Of a stretch of DNA of 64,000 nt, positions 50,629 to 60,368 are shown piece after piece. A program made the position numbers and the translations under genes. How positions within the stretch are numbered: position 1 is the stretch's first letter; each line of letters begins with the position of its first letter. Below the pieces are notes generated by a model, which searched no databases, was not told the origin of the DNA, and saw only the letters and a program-made list of their open reading frames with translations. The stretch comes from Methyloversatilis discipulorum (GTDB lineage: Bacteria; Pseudomonadota; Gammaproteobacteria; Burkholderiales; Rhodocyclaceae), in contig NZ_ARVV01000001.1 of NCBI RefSeq assembly GCF_000385375.1, forward strand, positions 1,674,001 through 1,738,000. Reading direction: 5' to 3'.

Positions 50629-52557
50629 TCACTCCCCGGCTGGCAGCTTCAGGATGAACACGGTACCGCCGCCGTCGGCGGATTCGAACCATAGCCGGCC
50701 GCGGTGCAGTTCGACGATCGAGCGGCAGATGTTGAGGCCCATGCCCATGCCGTCCGGTTTGGTGGTGAAGAAGGGCGCGAACAGCTTGTCCGCCACCTCG
50801 GGCGGGATGCCGCTGCCGCTGTCGCGCACCGACACCTGCACGCCCTCGGCGTCGGCGCTGGTCTGGATCAGCAGGCGCCGCCGCTCGGGCGGGCAGGCGG
50901 CCATCGCGTCCATGCCGTTGCGGATCAGGTTCAGGAGCACCTGTTCGATCATGACGCGATCGGCGCTGACCGCGGGCAGGGCGCCGGCCAGTGAGCTGGA
51001 GATGCGGATGTCGCGCTTGCGTGCGTCGGCCTCGATCAGGCCCAGCGCTTCCTCGACCACGTCGTTCAGCGAACAGGCGACGCGCTTCGGCTCGGAGCGG
51101 CGGACGAATTCGTGCACGCGGCGGATGATGGTGCCGGCGCGGCGCGCCTGCGCGTTCATCTTTGCCAGCGGTTCCTTCAGGTCGGCCAGCGTGCCGCTGC
51201 CGTTATCGACCATGTTCAGACAGGCGGTGCTGTAGCTGGCGATGGCCGACAGCGGCTGGTTCAGTTCGTGCGCCAGCGTCGATGCCATTTCGCCCATGGT
51301 GATCAGACGGCCGGTGAACTGCAGCTTCTCCTGCTGCTGCCGGTACAGCTCCTCCGCCTGCTTGCGTTCGGTGATGTCGAGCACCGAACTCATCCAGCCG
51401 ACGTGACGGCCGTCGGCGTCGACCAGCGGCGCCTCCGAAATGAGCACGTCGAAGCGCTCGCCATTGCGGCGGATGAACTTCAGTTCCAGCGCTTCGTGCG
51501 AGGTCGCGCCGCCGGCCAGGATGCCGTCGTGCAGCGCACGGATGTGTTCGGCCTCTTCCGGCGCCCAGTAGGGCATGGGCGGGCTCATCGCCATAAGTTC
51601 CTCGGCGCTCCAGCCGACCATGCGGCAGAAGGCCGGGTTCACGTGTGTGATGCGGCCGCTCAGATCGCGCGCGCGCAGACCGATGCTGAGCGAATTTTCC
51701 ATCGCCGAACGGAACGTGTGTTCCTCGCGCAGCGCCTGTTCAGCCTCCAGCCGGCGCACCAGGTGACGGCGCAGCGCCCACAGGCTCCAAAGCATCGTGA
51801 ATGCCAGACCGACGATGGTGACCACGAGCAGCGCCGGCAGCAGTCGGGTGTCGCTGCGGTAGGCGGTGACACGCAGCCGCAGGCCGTGGCCGGGCGGGTC
51901 GAACACCAGCGCGTAGTTCATTTCGTCGTGTTCGGCCGCCACCTTGGACTTGCTGGCCAGCACCGTTTCGGTGTTGTCGATCACGTCCAGCTTGTAGCGC
52001 TCGGCGAACCACCAGGGCACCGACTGCGACAGCATCTGCTCGATCGAGTAGGTCCCGCGCATCCAGCCCTGGCCGCCGCCCAGCGGCACCAGAACGTCGA
52101 AATGCACGTCGCCGTCGGCGGTCGCGTAAGGCGGCAGATAGGCCGCGCGGCCCAGTTGTTCGGCCAGCCGCGCCGGGCCCGACATATCCGGGTCGTCGGC
52201 GTTGATGTGCGCGATGGTATCGACGCGCAGCAGGCCGTGCCCGTTGGCGATCATGTTGCGCTGGCGTGCCTCGATCACCCGCGCATCGAGCCGGCCGTCG
52301 GCCGCCTCGCGCCCGATCTGCGCCATCTGCTCGGCGTTGCGGTCGAGATGGAAGCGCAGGTCCTGCTCCATCCACAGCACGTCGTTGATCATGGTCGCGC
52401 GCTGCTCGTCCAGATCGTTGCGGTGCAGCCACCACACCAGCGTGCCGATGGCCAGCAGGAAGAGCGCGATGGCGACGCGCGGCACCATCCAGTACCAGCC
52501 CGGGCCGGCGTGGTGAGAAGCCGCGTGCAGCGGTGAGGAATGGGGAAGGGTGTTCAT
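50629..52557 (-). CDS. dctS: PAS sensor histidine kinase, DctS-like
   Basis: This 642-aa kinase has two membrane helices (about residues 24-44 and LLPALLVVTIVGLAFTMLWSL near 240-260) around a periplasmic domain. A PAS domain follows (NSLSIGLRARDLSGRITHVNPAFCRMVGW to VLDITERKQAEEL), then a HisKA helix (EMASTLAHELNQPLSAIASY) and an ATPase domain (DSGSGIPPEV; DGMGMGLNICRSIVE). The order matches DctS of TRAP dicarboxylate systems. The start at 52557 (MNTLPHSS) is preferred. It is divergent from dctP, so it probably senses the transported acid. Confidence 0.87.
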   Translation of the reverse strand: MNTLPHSSPLHAASHHAGPGWYWMVPRVAIALFLLAIGTLVWWLHRNDLDEQRATMINDVLWMEQDLRFHLDRNAEQMAQIGREAADGRLDARVIEARQRNMIANGHGLLRVDTIAHINADDPDMSGPARLAEQLGRAAYLPPYATADGDVHFDVLVPLGGGQGWMRGTYSIEQMLSQSVPWWFAERYKLDVIDNTETVLASKSKVAAEHDEMNYALVFDPPGHGLRLRVTAYRSDTRLLPALLVVTIVGLAFTMLWSLWALRRHLVRRLEAEQALREEHTFRSAMENSLSIGLRARDLSGRITHVNPAFCRMVGWSAEELMAMSPPMPYWAPEEAEHIRALHDGILAGGATSHEALELKFIRRNGERFDVLISEAPLVDADGRHVGWMSSVLDITERKQAEELYRQQQEKLQFTGRLITMGEMASTLAHELNQPLSAIASYSTACLNMVDNGSGTLADLKEPLAKMNAQARRAGTIIRRVHEFVRRSEPKRVACSLNDVVEEALGLIEADARKRDIRISSSLAGALPAVSADRVMIEQVLLNLIRNGMDAMAACPPERRRLLIQTSADAEGVQVSVRDSGSGIPPEVADKLFAPFFTTKPDGMGMGLNICRSIVELHRGRLWFESADGGGTVFILKLPAGE

Positions 52558-52738
52558 GGTGACCGTGCGAGCGATGGGCACATCATAAGTGCGCACGTGG
52601 CGCCGGGGACTTCGGTTTTCCACAGCGGCGGCGCGGTTGCGGATATCCACAATGGCCGCAGCCATCCCCGCCGACCACAATCCGGGCATCACATTGGCCG
52701 TTCGCGCCGTGTGGCCTTCATACACAAGAGGAGACACC

Positions 52739-53743
52739 ATGAAACTTCATTCCATGCTTTTCGGCCTGCTCACGCTCGGCCTGACTCCGTTTGCGCTGGC
52801 GCAGCAGCCCATCGTGATCAAGTTCAGCCACGTCGTGGCGACCGAAACTCCGAAGGGCAAGGCGGCCGATTTCTTCAAGAAGCGCGCCGAGGAACTGACC
52901 GGCGGCAAGGTGAAGGTCGAGGTGTATCCGAACAGCCAGCTGTATAAGGACAAGGAAGAGATGGAGGCGCTGCAGTTGGGCGCCGTGCAGATGCTGGCGC
53001 CGTCGCTGGCCAAGTTCGGCCCGCTGGGCGTCAAGGAATTCGAGGTGTTCGACCTGCCTTTCATCTTCGACGGCTACGCCGACCTGCACAAGGTGACGCA
53101 GGGCCCGATCGGTGTGTCCATCCTGAAGAAGCTGGAGCCGAAGGGCATCGTCGGCCTGGGCTTCTGGGACAACGGCTTCAAGTCCTTCTCGGCCAACACG
53201 CCGATCAAGACGCCGGCCGACCTGAAGGGCAAGAAGCTGCGCATCCAGTCGTCCAAGGTGCTGGAAGAGCAGATCCGTTCGCTCGGCGCGCTGCCGCAGG
53301 TGATGGCTTTCTCCGAGGTCTATCAGGCGCTGCAGACTGGCGTGGTCGACGGCACCGAGAACCCGCATTCCAACCTCTACACGCAGAAGATGCATGAGGT
53401 GCAGAAGCACATGGCGGTGACCGACCACGGCTATCTGGGTTACGCCGTCATCGTGAACAAGAAGTTCTGGGACGGCCTGCCGGCCGACGTGCGCGGTCAG
53501 CTCGACACTGCGATGAAGGAAGCCACCAGCTACGCCAACAAGATCGCCAAGGAAGAGAACGACGCTGCGCTCGAAGGCGTGCGCAAGAGCGGCCGGACCC
53601 AGGTCTATGTGCCGACGGCGGAAGAGCGTCTGGCGTTCAAGCGTGCGCTGGTGCCGGTGCACAAGAAGATGGAAAGCCGGATGGGCGCCGACCTGATCCA
53701 GGCCATCTACAAGGAAACCCAGTTCGATCCGTCGAAGCTGTAA
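52739..53743 (+). CDS. dctP: TRAP transporter solute-binding protein DctP
   Basis: DctP captures an organic acid in the periplasm for the TRAP transporter. The 334-aa product has a signal peptide (1-21) and the DctP fold: IKFSHVVATETPKGKAADFFKKRAEELTGGKVKVEVYPN and KKLRIQSSKVLEEQIRSLGALPQVMAFSEVYQALQTGVVDGTENP. These contain the arginine that binds the substrate carboxylate. It is close to C4-dicarboxylate binders. AAGAGGAGA precedes the ATG at 52739. Confidence 0.95.
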   Translation: MKLHSMLFGLLTLGLTPFALAQQPIVIKFSHVVATETPKGKAADFFKKRAEELTGGKVKVEVYPNSQLYKDKEEMEALQLGAVQMLAPSLAKFGPLGVKEFEVFDLPFIFDGYADLHKVTQGPIGVSILKKLEPKGIVGLGFWDNGFKSFSANTPIKTPADLKGKKLRIQSSKVLEEQIRSLGALPQVMAFSEVYQALQTGVVDGTENPHSNLYTQKMHEVQKHMAVTDHGYLGYAVIVNKKFWDGLPADVRGQLDTAMKEATSYANKIAKEENDAALEGVRKSGRTQVYVPTAEERLAFKRALVPVHKKMESRMGADLIQAIYKETQFDPSKL

Positions 53744-53837
53744 TCCGCCCCGCACACGTGCGGCGTCCGCCGCACGTGTCGCATCCCTGCGCGCAGGCGC
53801 GCACACTGCATCACTCTCACCTCATCGGGAGACCACC

Positions 53838-54500
53838 GTGCTCCGAATACTCGACCATATCGAGGAGTGGCTCATTACGCTTTTGATAGCCGTGGCCACC
53901 ATCATCATTTTCGTGTCCGTCGTACATCGCTACGCCGCCGGTTTCGACGTGCCCGGCCTGCAGGACTGGCTGCTGTCGCTGAATCTCGGCTGGGCACAGG
54001 AGCTGTGCATCATCCTGTTCGTCTGGATGGCCAAGTTCGGCGCCGCCTACGGCGTGCGCACCGGCATCCACGTCGGCGTCGATGTGCTGATCAACCAGTT
54101 GCAGCCGGCACTGCGCAACAAGTTCGTCGTGTTCGGTCTGGCGGCCGGCGCGCTGTTCACTGGCGTCATTTGTGCGCTGGGCAGCCACTTCGTGTGGGAG
54201 AACGGCGCCGCCTATGCGGTGCTGAGCGCCCTCGGCCAGGACACCGGCGACCTGTTCGAGGGGCCGACCACGCCCGACCTCGAATGGCCGACCTGGATCG
54301 TATACATGGCCATACCACTGGGTTCCGGCCTGATGTGCTTCCGCTTCCTGCAGGTGATGACGGCCTTCATCCGCACCGGTGAGCTGCCGCACCACGATCA
54401 TGCGCACGTCGAGGGCATGGAGGACGTCAAGCCGGTGCTGATCGGCGAGGCGGTCGAAGAAGCCGAAGAGCGCGAACACGCCAAGGGAGGCCGCCAATGA
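53838..54500 (+). CDS. dctQ: TRAP transporter small permease DctQ
   Basis: DctQ is the four-helix membrane subunit of the TRAP importer. The 220-aa protein has the expected helices (ITLLIAVATIIIFVSVVHRY; AQELCIILFVWMAKFGAAYGVRTGIHVGVDVL; FVVFGLAAGALFTGVICALG; WIVYMAIPLGSGLMCFRFLQ) and an acidic tail. The start is a GTG at 53838 with GGGAG upstream. It overlaps dctM by ATGA. Confidence 0.93.
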   Translation: MLRILDHIEEWLITLLIAVATIIIFVSVVHRYAAGFDVPGLQDWLLSLNLGWAQELCIILFVWMAKFGAAYGVRTGIHVGVDVLINQLQPALRNKFVVFGLAAGALFTGVICALGSHFVWENGAAYAVLSALGQDTGDLFEGPTTPDLEWPTWIVYMAIPLGSGLMCFRFLQVMTAFIRTGELPHHDHAHVEGMEDVKPVLIGEAVEEAEEREHAKGGRQ

Positions 54501-55783
54501 GCGCCGCCATCATCTTTGCCCTGCTGCTGGTGCTGATGCTCACCGGCATGCCGGTGTCCATCTCGCTGGGTCTGACCGTACTGACCTTCCTGTTCACGAT
54601 GACCGATGTGCCGGTCGAGTCGGTGGCGCTGAAGCTGTTCACCGGTATCGAGAAGTTCGAAATCATGGCGATTCCGTTCTTCATCCTGGCCGGCAACTTC
54701 CTCACCCACGGCGGTGTGGCGAAGCGGATGATCAACTTCGCCACCTCGCTGGTCGGCCATTTCCACGGCGGCCTGGGCATGGGCGGCGTGGTGGCCTGCG
54801 GTCTGTTCGCTGCGGTGTCGGGCTCCAGCCCGGCGACGGTGGCGGCGATCGGCGCCATCCTGCTGCCGGCGATGGTCAAGCAGGGCTTCCCGATGAAGTT
54901 CGGCGCCGGCATCGTCGCCAGCTCGGGCGCGCTGGGCATCCTGATTCCGCCGTCCATCGTGATGGTGATGTATGCGGTGTCGACGAACTCGTCGATCGGC
55001 GCGCTGTTCATGGCCGGCATCATCCCGGGCGCTGTGCTGCTGTTCATGCTGGGCTTCACCACCTGGTGGCGCGCCAAGAGCAACAACTACCCGCGCATGC
55101 CAAAGGCACCGATGGTCGATCGCATCAAGGCCTTTCGCGAATCCTTCTGGGGGCTGATGCTCATCGTCGTCGTGATGGGCGGCATCTATACCGGCATCTT
55201 CACGCCGACCGAAGCGGCCGCGATGAGTGCGGTGTACGCCTTCATCGTCGCGGTATTCGTCTATCGCGACCTGCCGCTGAAGCGCATCCCCAAGGTGCTG
55301 CTCGATTCGGCAAACATGAGCGCGATGCTGCTCTACATCATCACCAACGCCATCCTGTTCTCCTTCCTGCTGACTTCGGAACAGATTCCACAGGCGGTGG
55401 CGGCCTGGCTGGTGGACAGCGGCATGGGGGCGCTGGGCTTCCTGCTGGTGGTGAACATTCTGCTGCTGCTGGCCGGCAACATCATGGAGCCGTCGTCCAT
55501 CATCCTGATCACCGCGCCCATCCTGTTCCCGGTGGCGATGGCGCTGGGCATCGACCCGGTGCACTTCGGTATCATCATCACGGTGAACATGGAAATCGGC
55601 ATGATCACGCCGCCGGTGGGCCTGAACCTGTATGTCGGAAGCGGCATCGCCAGGCTGGGCATGACGGACATGACCAAGGCAGTGTCGCCGTGGCTGGTCA
55701 CGATGCTCATCTTCCTGGTCATCGTCACCTACTGGCCCGCTCTGTCGCTGTGGCTGCCGCGGACGCTTGGCATGATCAGCTGA
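54497..55783 (+). CDS. dctM: TRAP transporter large permease DctM
   Basis: DctM is the sodium- or proton-coupled transport subunit. The 428-aa protein has about twelve hydrophobic helices and family segments GIEKFEIMAIPFFILAGNFL, GSSPATVAAIGAILLPAMVKQGF, GALGILIPPSIVMVMY and EIGMITPPVGLNLYVGSGI. It is coupled to dctQ and ends the dctPQM operon, which is followed by a terminator. Confidence 0.95.
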   Translation: MSAAIIFALLLVLMLTGMPVSISLGLTVLTFLFTMTDVPVESVALKLFTGIEKFEIMAIPFFILAGNFLTHGGVAKRMINFATSLVGHFHGGLGMGGVVACGLFAAVSGSSPATVAAIGAILLPAMVKQGFPMKFGAGIVASSGALGILIPPSIVMVMYAVSTNSSIGALFMAGIIPGAVLLFMLGFTTWWRAKSNNYPRMPKAPMVDRIKAFRESFWGLMLIVVVMGGIYTGIFTPTEAAAMSAVYAFIVAVFVYRDLPLKRIPKVLLDSANMSAMLLYIITNAILFSFLLTSEQIPQAVAAWLVDSGMGALGFLLVVNILLLLAGNIMEPSSIILITAPILFPVAMALGIDPVHFGIIITVNMEIGMITPPVGLNLYVGSGIARLGMTDMTKAVSPWLVTMLIFLVIVTYWPALSLWLPRTLGMIS

Positions 55784-55817
55784 TGCGTACCTGACACCAC
55801 TGCCACCCGCAGTTCTG

Positions 55818-55848
55818 ACGCCGCGTGAAGTTATGCGCGGCGTTTTTC
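55818..55848 (+). terminator. terminator after dctM
   Basis: ACGCCGCG pairs with CGCGGCGT around a ten-base loop and is followed by TTTTCTTTTTT. It ends the dctPQM transcript. Confidence 0.85.
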
Positions 55849-55934
55849 TTTTTTGCAAAGCCCTTGCTCAAGTCCGCGGTGCCGACAGTCGTAAATGGTC
55901 CTACGAGGAGATCGACGGTGCGCTTCCGTATAAC

Positions 55935-55961
55935 TAAAGTCCTATAAGCACCTGTCGATAT
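55935..55961 (+). promoter_or_regulatory. sigma-28 (FliA) promoter of the chemoreceptor gene
   Basis: TAAAGTCC, an 11-base spacer and GTCGATAT match the flagellar sigma factor consensus TAAAGTTT-N11-GCCGATAA at six of eight positions in each element with the exact spacing. It lies 36 bases upstream of the methyl-accepting protein start. Confidence 0.75.
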
Positions 55962-55997
55962 TGGCCATGTAGTGAATCGAAAACAGGGAACAGACAC

Positions 55998-57164
55998 ATG
56001 AAGAACATGCTGAGCATCCGCAAAGCCTTCCTTTTTCACTCGATCTTTGCGTCGGCCATGTGCACGGCCATTTTCGGCGTGCAGGAGTTTCTGTTTCCGG
56101 GTTGGACCGGCCTTATCGTATCGTCTGTCCTGAGTTCCGTCTTCATCATGGGTGTCGGCATCTGGTTCGGCACCGGCTTCGGTCAGCGCGCCGAACTGTT
56201 GGTCAACGCCATGCACAGCCTTGCCGAAGGCAAGCTCAATCACAAGCTCAGCCTGTCCGGCAAGGACGACTTTGCCTGGCTGGGCTATGAGTACAACCAG
56301 GCCTGCAAGTCTTTCCGCAAGCTGATCGAGAAGATGACGACCCTGTCGTCGACGCTCACCAGTTCGGCCGAAGAACTGTCCAAGCTGACCATCGCCGCGA
56401 ACGAGACCGGCTCGCGCCAGGCCGACCGTATCCGTACCGTCGCCGAGGCGATGGAGCAGATGACCGCTTCGGCCCGCCAAGTGGCCGACCTGTCGGCCGA
56501 CATGGACAGCATCGTGCGCGCCGCCGGCGACAGCACGCGCAGCGGCAAGACCGATCTCGAAGTGTCGATGGAGGGCGTCAGCCGCATCGCCAAGGAGATG
56601 GAAGAGTCGCTGCAGGTGATCGAGCGTCTGGTCAAGGATTCGGAAGAGATCGCCAAGATCAACGACGTGGTGAAAGACATTTCCGACCAGACCAATCTGC
56701 TGGCGCTCAACGCCGCGATCGAGGCCGCACGTGCCGGCGAGCAGGGTCGCGGTTTTGCGGTGGTGGCCGACGAGGTGCGCAAGCTGGCGCAGCGCACTCA
56801 GGGTTCCACCGCGGACATCGAGCAGATCGTCGCCAAGATCCGCCACGACGCCCAGGAAACGGTCGAGCGTGTCGGTCAGGCCAGCGAACGCGTCAGCGGC
56901 GCGGTGACCACCTCGCGCGGTGCGGTGGAGACTTTCGAATCCATCCTGCACCGCATGGAAGAACTGGTGAACAAGTCGGGTGAAGTGGCGACCAGCATGC
57001 GCGAACAGGACACCACGGCGCACGCCATCCTGCGCAACGCGGGCGAACTGTCGGCGCTGTCCGAGGACAACGCACGCGGCGTTGCGCAGACCGCGTCGCA
57101 GGGCGAATCGGTCGCCGGTTCGGCGCGCGAGCTCGAAGCCAGCCTGCGCACCTTCCAGATCTGA
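55998..57164 (+). CDS. methyl-accepting chemotaxis protein without a periplasmic sensor
   Basis: This 388-aa receptor has two membrane helices close together (residues about 10-30 and 35-57), a HAMP-like linker and a signalling domain. That domain's conserved tip reads [47 protein letters not shown] split by normal length. The loop between the helices is only a few residues long, so no periplasmic ligand domain exists. It may sense membrane state, energy or an internal signal. A sigma-28 promoter drives it and a strong terminator follows. Confidence 0.93.
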   Translation: MKNMLSIRKAFLFHSIFASAMCTAIFGVQEFLFPGWTGLIVSSVLSSVFIMGVGIWFGTGFGQRAELLVNAMHSLAEGKLNHKLSLSGKDDFAWLGYEYNQACKSFRKLIEKMTTLSSTLTSSAEELSKLTIAANETGSRQADRIRTVAEAMEQMTASARQVADLSADMDSIVRAAGDSTRSGKTDLEVSMEGVSRIAKEMEESLQVIERLVKDSEEIAKINDVVKDISDQTNLLALNAAIEAARAGEQGRGFAVVADEVRKLAQRTQGSTADIEQIVAKIRHDAQETVERVGQASERVSGAVTTSRGAVETFESILHRMEELVNKSGEVATSMREQDTTAHAILRNAGELSALSEDNARGVAQTASQGESVAGSARELEASLRTFQI

Positions 57165-57181
57165 AACGCGTCGATCCCGAA

Positions 57182-57219
57182 CAAGAAAAAGCCGGCGCAT
57201 CGCGCCGGCTTTTTTCTTG
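57182..57219. terminator. bidirectional terminator after the chemoreceptor gene
   Basis: GCCGGCGC-atc-GCGCCGGC is extended by ACAAGAAAAA and TTTTTTCTTGT on its sides, giving a long stem and T-runs in both directions. It separates the chemoreceptor from the convergent cytochrome gene. Confidence 0.92.
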
Positions 57220-57227
57220 TGCGAGGG

Positions 57228-57731
57228 TCAGCGCGCCGCGGTCTTTCCCTGTGCCTTGATCCGCGCATCCTCGTCGATGCGCGCTTCGATGAAGGTCTTG
57301 ATCGCCCACACCGCCTCCTGCGTCAGCACCTTGTCCCACGGCGGCATGTGCTGCACGTCGAGCACGCGCTTGCCCTTGCGTACCGTCTTGACGAAGTAGT
57401 GATCGACGTCGCTGAGGCAGCGAAGCTGCAGGTCGGGTTCGGTCACCTTGCGACAGCCGCGGTGCAGGCGCAGCAGGTTGGGGCCGACCTGGTTCTTGTG
57501 ATTGACATCGGTACCGTGGCAGACGGCGCACGACTCGTTGTAGAGCGCGCGACCGGTGTCGACGACGGCGGCGTTGCCGCGGTAGGGATTGCTGTCCTTC
57601 CATGCGTCGCCGACCGGCGGCAGCGCCGAGATATCGGTCTTCGGCGGATGCGCTTCCATCGCCGGATCGCCAGCGTGTGCGCTGCCGAGCAGCGCAGCCA
57701 GCAGCAGCGGTGCGGCCAGTGTCCTGATCAT
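57228..57731 (-). CDS. pedF: cytochrome c-550, PedF-like
   Basis: This 167-aa periplasmic monohaem cytochrome accepts electrons from PQQ alcohol dehydrogenases. It has a signal peptide (1-20) and haem site CAVCH (Cys68, Cys71, His72). The probable distal Met is in VQHMPPWDKVLTQEAVWAIKTFIEAR, the PedF-type ending. Two additional cysteines (HRGCRKV and LRCLSDV) may form a disulfide. The ATG at 57731 is chosen because GGAG lies nine bases upstream. It is third in a minus-strand unit with a pentapeptide protein and a PQQ dehydrogenase. It would need the Ccm system for maturation. Confidence 0.9.
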   Translation of the reverse strand: MIRTLAAPLLLAALLGSAHAGDPAMEAHPPKTDISALPPVGDAWKDSNPYRGNAAVVDTGRALYNESCAVCHGTDVNHKNQVGPNLLRLHRGCRKVTEPDLQLRCLSDVDHYFVKTVRKGKRVLDVQHMPPWDKVLTQEAVWAIKTFIEARIDEDARIKAQGKTAAR

Positions 57732-57762
57732 GTGCGGTATCTCCATTGCGGCGGGGCGGTGC

Positions 57763-58344
57763 TTACCAGCCCACCGGACAACCTTTGCAGTCGTCGAAAT
57801 TGGCATCGAGGAAAACGGTGTAGCGCGTTACGCAGCCTTCCATGATGGCGTTGCGGAAATCGGCGCTGCCGAACTTGGTTTCCTGCAGGTTGGCGTTGAC
57901 CAGCCGGGCGTAGTGGAAGCGCGCGAACATCGGGCGAGCCGCTTCCAGGTTGGCGGCCGTCAGGTCGGCGTAGCTGAAGTCGACACGGAACATGCGCGCG
58001 AACTCCATGTCCGCACCGACCAGCCGTGCGCCGCGCAGGCTGGCGGCGGGAATGTTGGCCTTCTGCAGGCGGGCCGAGCTGAGATCGGCGCGGTCCAGTA
58101 TCGCGCCGGCAAGATTGGCGGCACGCAGGTCGGCGCGCACCATGTTCGCGCCGGTGAAGTCGGCGCCAGCGAGGTCCTTTGCCGACAGGTCGGCGTGGCG
58201 CAGGTCGGCACCCGGGCAACGGGTGTAGGGCCAGATCGGGCAGCCATTGACGACCAGTGTTTCGCTGGCCGAGGCGTCTTCGGCGACGGCAGGCGTGCTC
58301 AGGCCGAGCAGTGCGAGCAGTACTGCGGGGAAAAGTCTTCGCAT
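57763..58344 (-). CDS. exported pentapeptide-repeat protein
   Basis: This 193-aa protein has a signal peptide (1-21) and then about twenty ADLxx-type pentapeptides (ADLRHADLSAKDLAGADFTG and onward). They should fold as a right-handed beta-helix. Cysteines near both ends (NGCPIWPYTRC; CVTRYTVFLDANFDDCKGC) could form disulfides in the periplasm. The gene lies between the cytochrome and the PQQ dehydrogenase, a position shared by such proteins in other quinoprotein ethanol oxidation clusters. Its job is unknown; a scaffold for the dehydrogenase or cytochrome is a guess. Confidence 0.88.
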   Translation of the reverse strand: MRRLFPAVLLALLGLSTPAVAEDASASETLVVNGCPIWPYTRCPGADLRHADLSAKDLAGADFTGANMVRADLRAANLAGAILDRADLSSARLQKANIPAASLRGARLVGADMEFARMFRVDFSYADLTAANLEAARPMFARFHYARLVNANLQETKFGSADFRNAIMEGCVTRYTVFLDANFDDCKGCPVGW

Positions 58345-58473
58345 CGAGGACTCCGGACAGAAAGAACCTGGCAACCGCGCATCTTGGGCCGACGCTGATG
58401 CGGCGGCACCGGAAATCGTTTCGCAGTTGCCAGGTAAAGGCCGGCCACGCAGGGCCGGCAGGAGGAGTGGCCG

Positions 58474-58495
58474 GCCCCCGCCGGGCGGCGGGGGC
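58474..58495. terminator. GC hairpin after the calcium-type alcohol dehydrogenase gene
   Basis: GCCCCCGCC-gggc-GGCGGGGGC is a nine-base stem ten bases after the stop codon on the minus strand. No T-run follows, so it more likely reduces read-through or stabilises the dehydrogenase mRNA than ends transcription. Confidence 0.55.
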
Positions 58496-58505
58496 GCGCC
58501 GTCAA

Positions 58506-60368
58506 TCAGCGCTTCGGCAGCTTGAAGGCCCAGAACGAGCCGCCCTGGCTGACCTGCTTGGTCAGCTCGGCCATGTCGCCGCCCCACAGCGGCACCGCGC
58601 CGCCGTAGCCGGAAGAGATGCCGATGTACTGTTCGCCATCCTGTTCCCAGGTGATGGGCACCGACACCACGCCGGAACCGGTCTGGAATTTCCAGACTTC
58701 CTTGCCGGTCTTGGCGTCGAAGGCCTTCACGTAGCCATCGGAGGTGCCGGTGAACACCAGGCCGCCGGCGGTGGTCAGCGTGCCGGCCCACAGCGGGAAC
58801 TGCTCCTTGTGTTCCCAGGCGATCTTGCCGGTCTTCGGGTCGATCGCGCGCAGGACGCCGACGTGGTCGTCGAACAGCTTCTTGATCCGGAAGCCCTGGC
58901 CGAGGTAGGCGGCACCCGGCTTGTAGGTGACGTTCTCGGTCCAGTAGTCCATCGCCCAGTGGTTGGCCGGGATGTAGAACAGCTCGGTGTCCGGGCTGTA
59001 CGACATCGGCATCCAGTTGGTGCCGCCGAGGAAGGGCGGTGACACGAAGATGGATTCGCCCTTGTCCGCACCGGCCTTGGGCTTCGGCGGATACTGGCTC
59101 TCGACCACGTTGGGCAGGCCGGTCTTCGGATCGAAGCCCTTGGACCAGGTGATGCCGTCGACGAAGGGCCAGGCACCGATCAGCGCGGTCTGCTTCCACG
59201 GGTAGCCGGCGCCGGTGGCCAGCTTTTCGCGGTCGGTCACGAAGAAGTAGCCGTTGCGGTCGGCGTGCGCCGATGCCTTCACCAGCTTGCCGGTCTTCGG
59301 ATCCTTGTACTCGAACAGCAGCACAGAGTTGTTGCCGGAGAAGTCCCAGGCGTCGTTCGGCGTGTGCGAGAAGAAGCCCTTCAGTTCGCCGGTCGACGCA
59401 TCGACATAGGCCTGACCGGAGGTGAACAGGCTGGGCCACTTGGTCGGGCTGTCGCCTTCCTTGGTCCGTTTCCAGGTGTTCCACGGGGCCGGGTTGCCGG
59501 TGCCGATCACGACCATGTTCTGTTCGACGTCGAACGAGGCGGTTTGCCACGGGGCACCGCCACCGTGACTCCAGGCTTCGACCTTGCCGGTTTCGCGGCT
59601 GGGATCATCCGGCCACGACGGCGCCTTGGCGTCGCCGGTCGTCGTGCTGTCCTTGCCGTTCAGGCGACCCATGTGGCCCTCAACCATCGGGCGCGCCCAG
59701 ATCTCCTCGCCGGTATCGACGTCGCGCGCAAACAGGTAGCCGATAACGCCGAATTCGTCACCGGACGAACCGTGCACCAGCATCACGCGGCCGGACTTCT
59801 TGTCCTTGACGATGAAGGGGGCGCCCGACATCGTGTAGCCGACCTTGTGGTCGCCCCACTTCTTCGACCAGACGACCTTGCCGGTGTCCTTGTTCAAGGC
59901 CACCATGCCGGCGTCCAGCGTGCCGAAGTACACCTTGTCGCCGTAGATCGCCGCACCGCGGTTCACCACGTCGCAGCACGGACGGATGTCGTCCGGCAGC
60001 CGATGTTCGTACGCCCACAGACGCTTGCCGGTCTTGGCGTCGATGGCGTACATGCGGGAGTAGGAGCCGGTGATGTAGATGACGCCGTCGTGCACCAGCG
60101 CCTGGCCTTCCTGGCCACGCTGCTTCTCGCCGCCGAAGGAGTAGGACCACGCGGGGCTCAGCGATGCGACGGTCTGCGTGTTGATCTGCTTGAGCGGGCT
60201 GTGACGCTGGGCTTTCATGCCCAGACCGTAGGTCAGCACGTCCTTGGTCGTCTTGTCGTCGTTGACGATATCTTCCCAGCTCACCGTCTTGGCGGCGTGC
60301 ACCGGGCCTGCTGCAAGGATGCCCAGCGCGATCAGCAGTGCCGGGTTCCTGAGGGCAAACGTTTTCAT
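58506..60368 (-). CDS. PQQ-dependent alcohol dehydrogenase, calcium type (PedE/ExaA-like)
   Basis: This 620-aa periplasmic quinoprotein oxidises primary alcohols. It has a signal peptide (1-25) and the eight-bladed propeller with tryptophan-docking repeats. The vicinal disulfide Cys131-Cys132 is in [10 protein letters not shown]. The catalytic aspartate is Asp342 in NDAWDFSG. The residue two positions later is Ser344. In lanthanide enzymes this position is Asp; Ser is found in the calcium-dependent PedE. AGGAG precedes the ATG at 60368. It is the first gene of the leftward unit that includes the cytochrome, and it is divergent from the SoxYZ-like gene. Confidence 0.92.
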   Translation of the reverse strand: MKTFALRNPALLIALGILAAGPVHAAKTVSWEDIVNDDKTTKDVLTYGLGMKAQRHSPLKQINTQTVASLSPAWSYSFGGEKQRGQEGQALVHDGVIYITGSYSRMYAIDAKTGKRLWAYEHRLPDDIRPCCDVVNRGAAIYGDKVYFGTLDAGMVALNKDTGKVVWSKKWGDHKVGYTMSGAPFIVKDKKSGRVMLVHGSSGDEFGVIGYLFARDVDTGEEIWARPMVEGHMGRLNGKDSTTTGDAKAPSWPDDPSRETGKVEAWSHGGGAPWQTASFDVEQNMVVIGTGNPAPWNTWKRTKEGDSPTKWPSLFTSGQAYVDASTGELKGFFSHTPNDAWDFSGNNSVLLFEYKDPKTGKLVKASAHADRNGYFFVTDREKLATGAGYPWKQTALIGAWPFVDGITWSKGFDPKTGLPNVVESQYPPKPKAGADKGESIFVSPPFLGGTNWMPMSYSPDTELFYIPANHWAMDYWTENVTYKPGAAYLGQGFRIKKLFDDHVGVLRAIDPKTGKIAWEHKEQFPLWAGTLTTAGGLVFTGTSDGYVKAFDAKTGKEVWKFQTGSGVVSVPITWEQDGEQYIGISSGYGGAVPLWGGDMAELTKQVSQGGSFWAFKLPKR

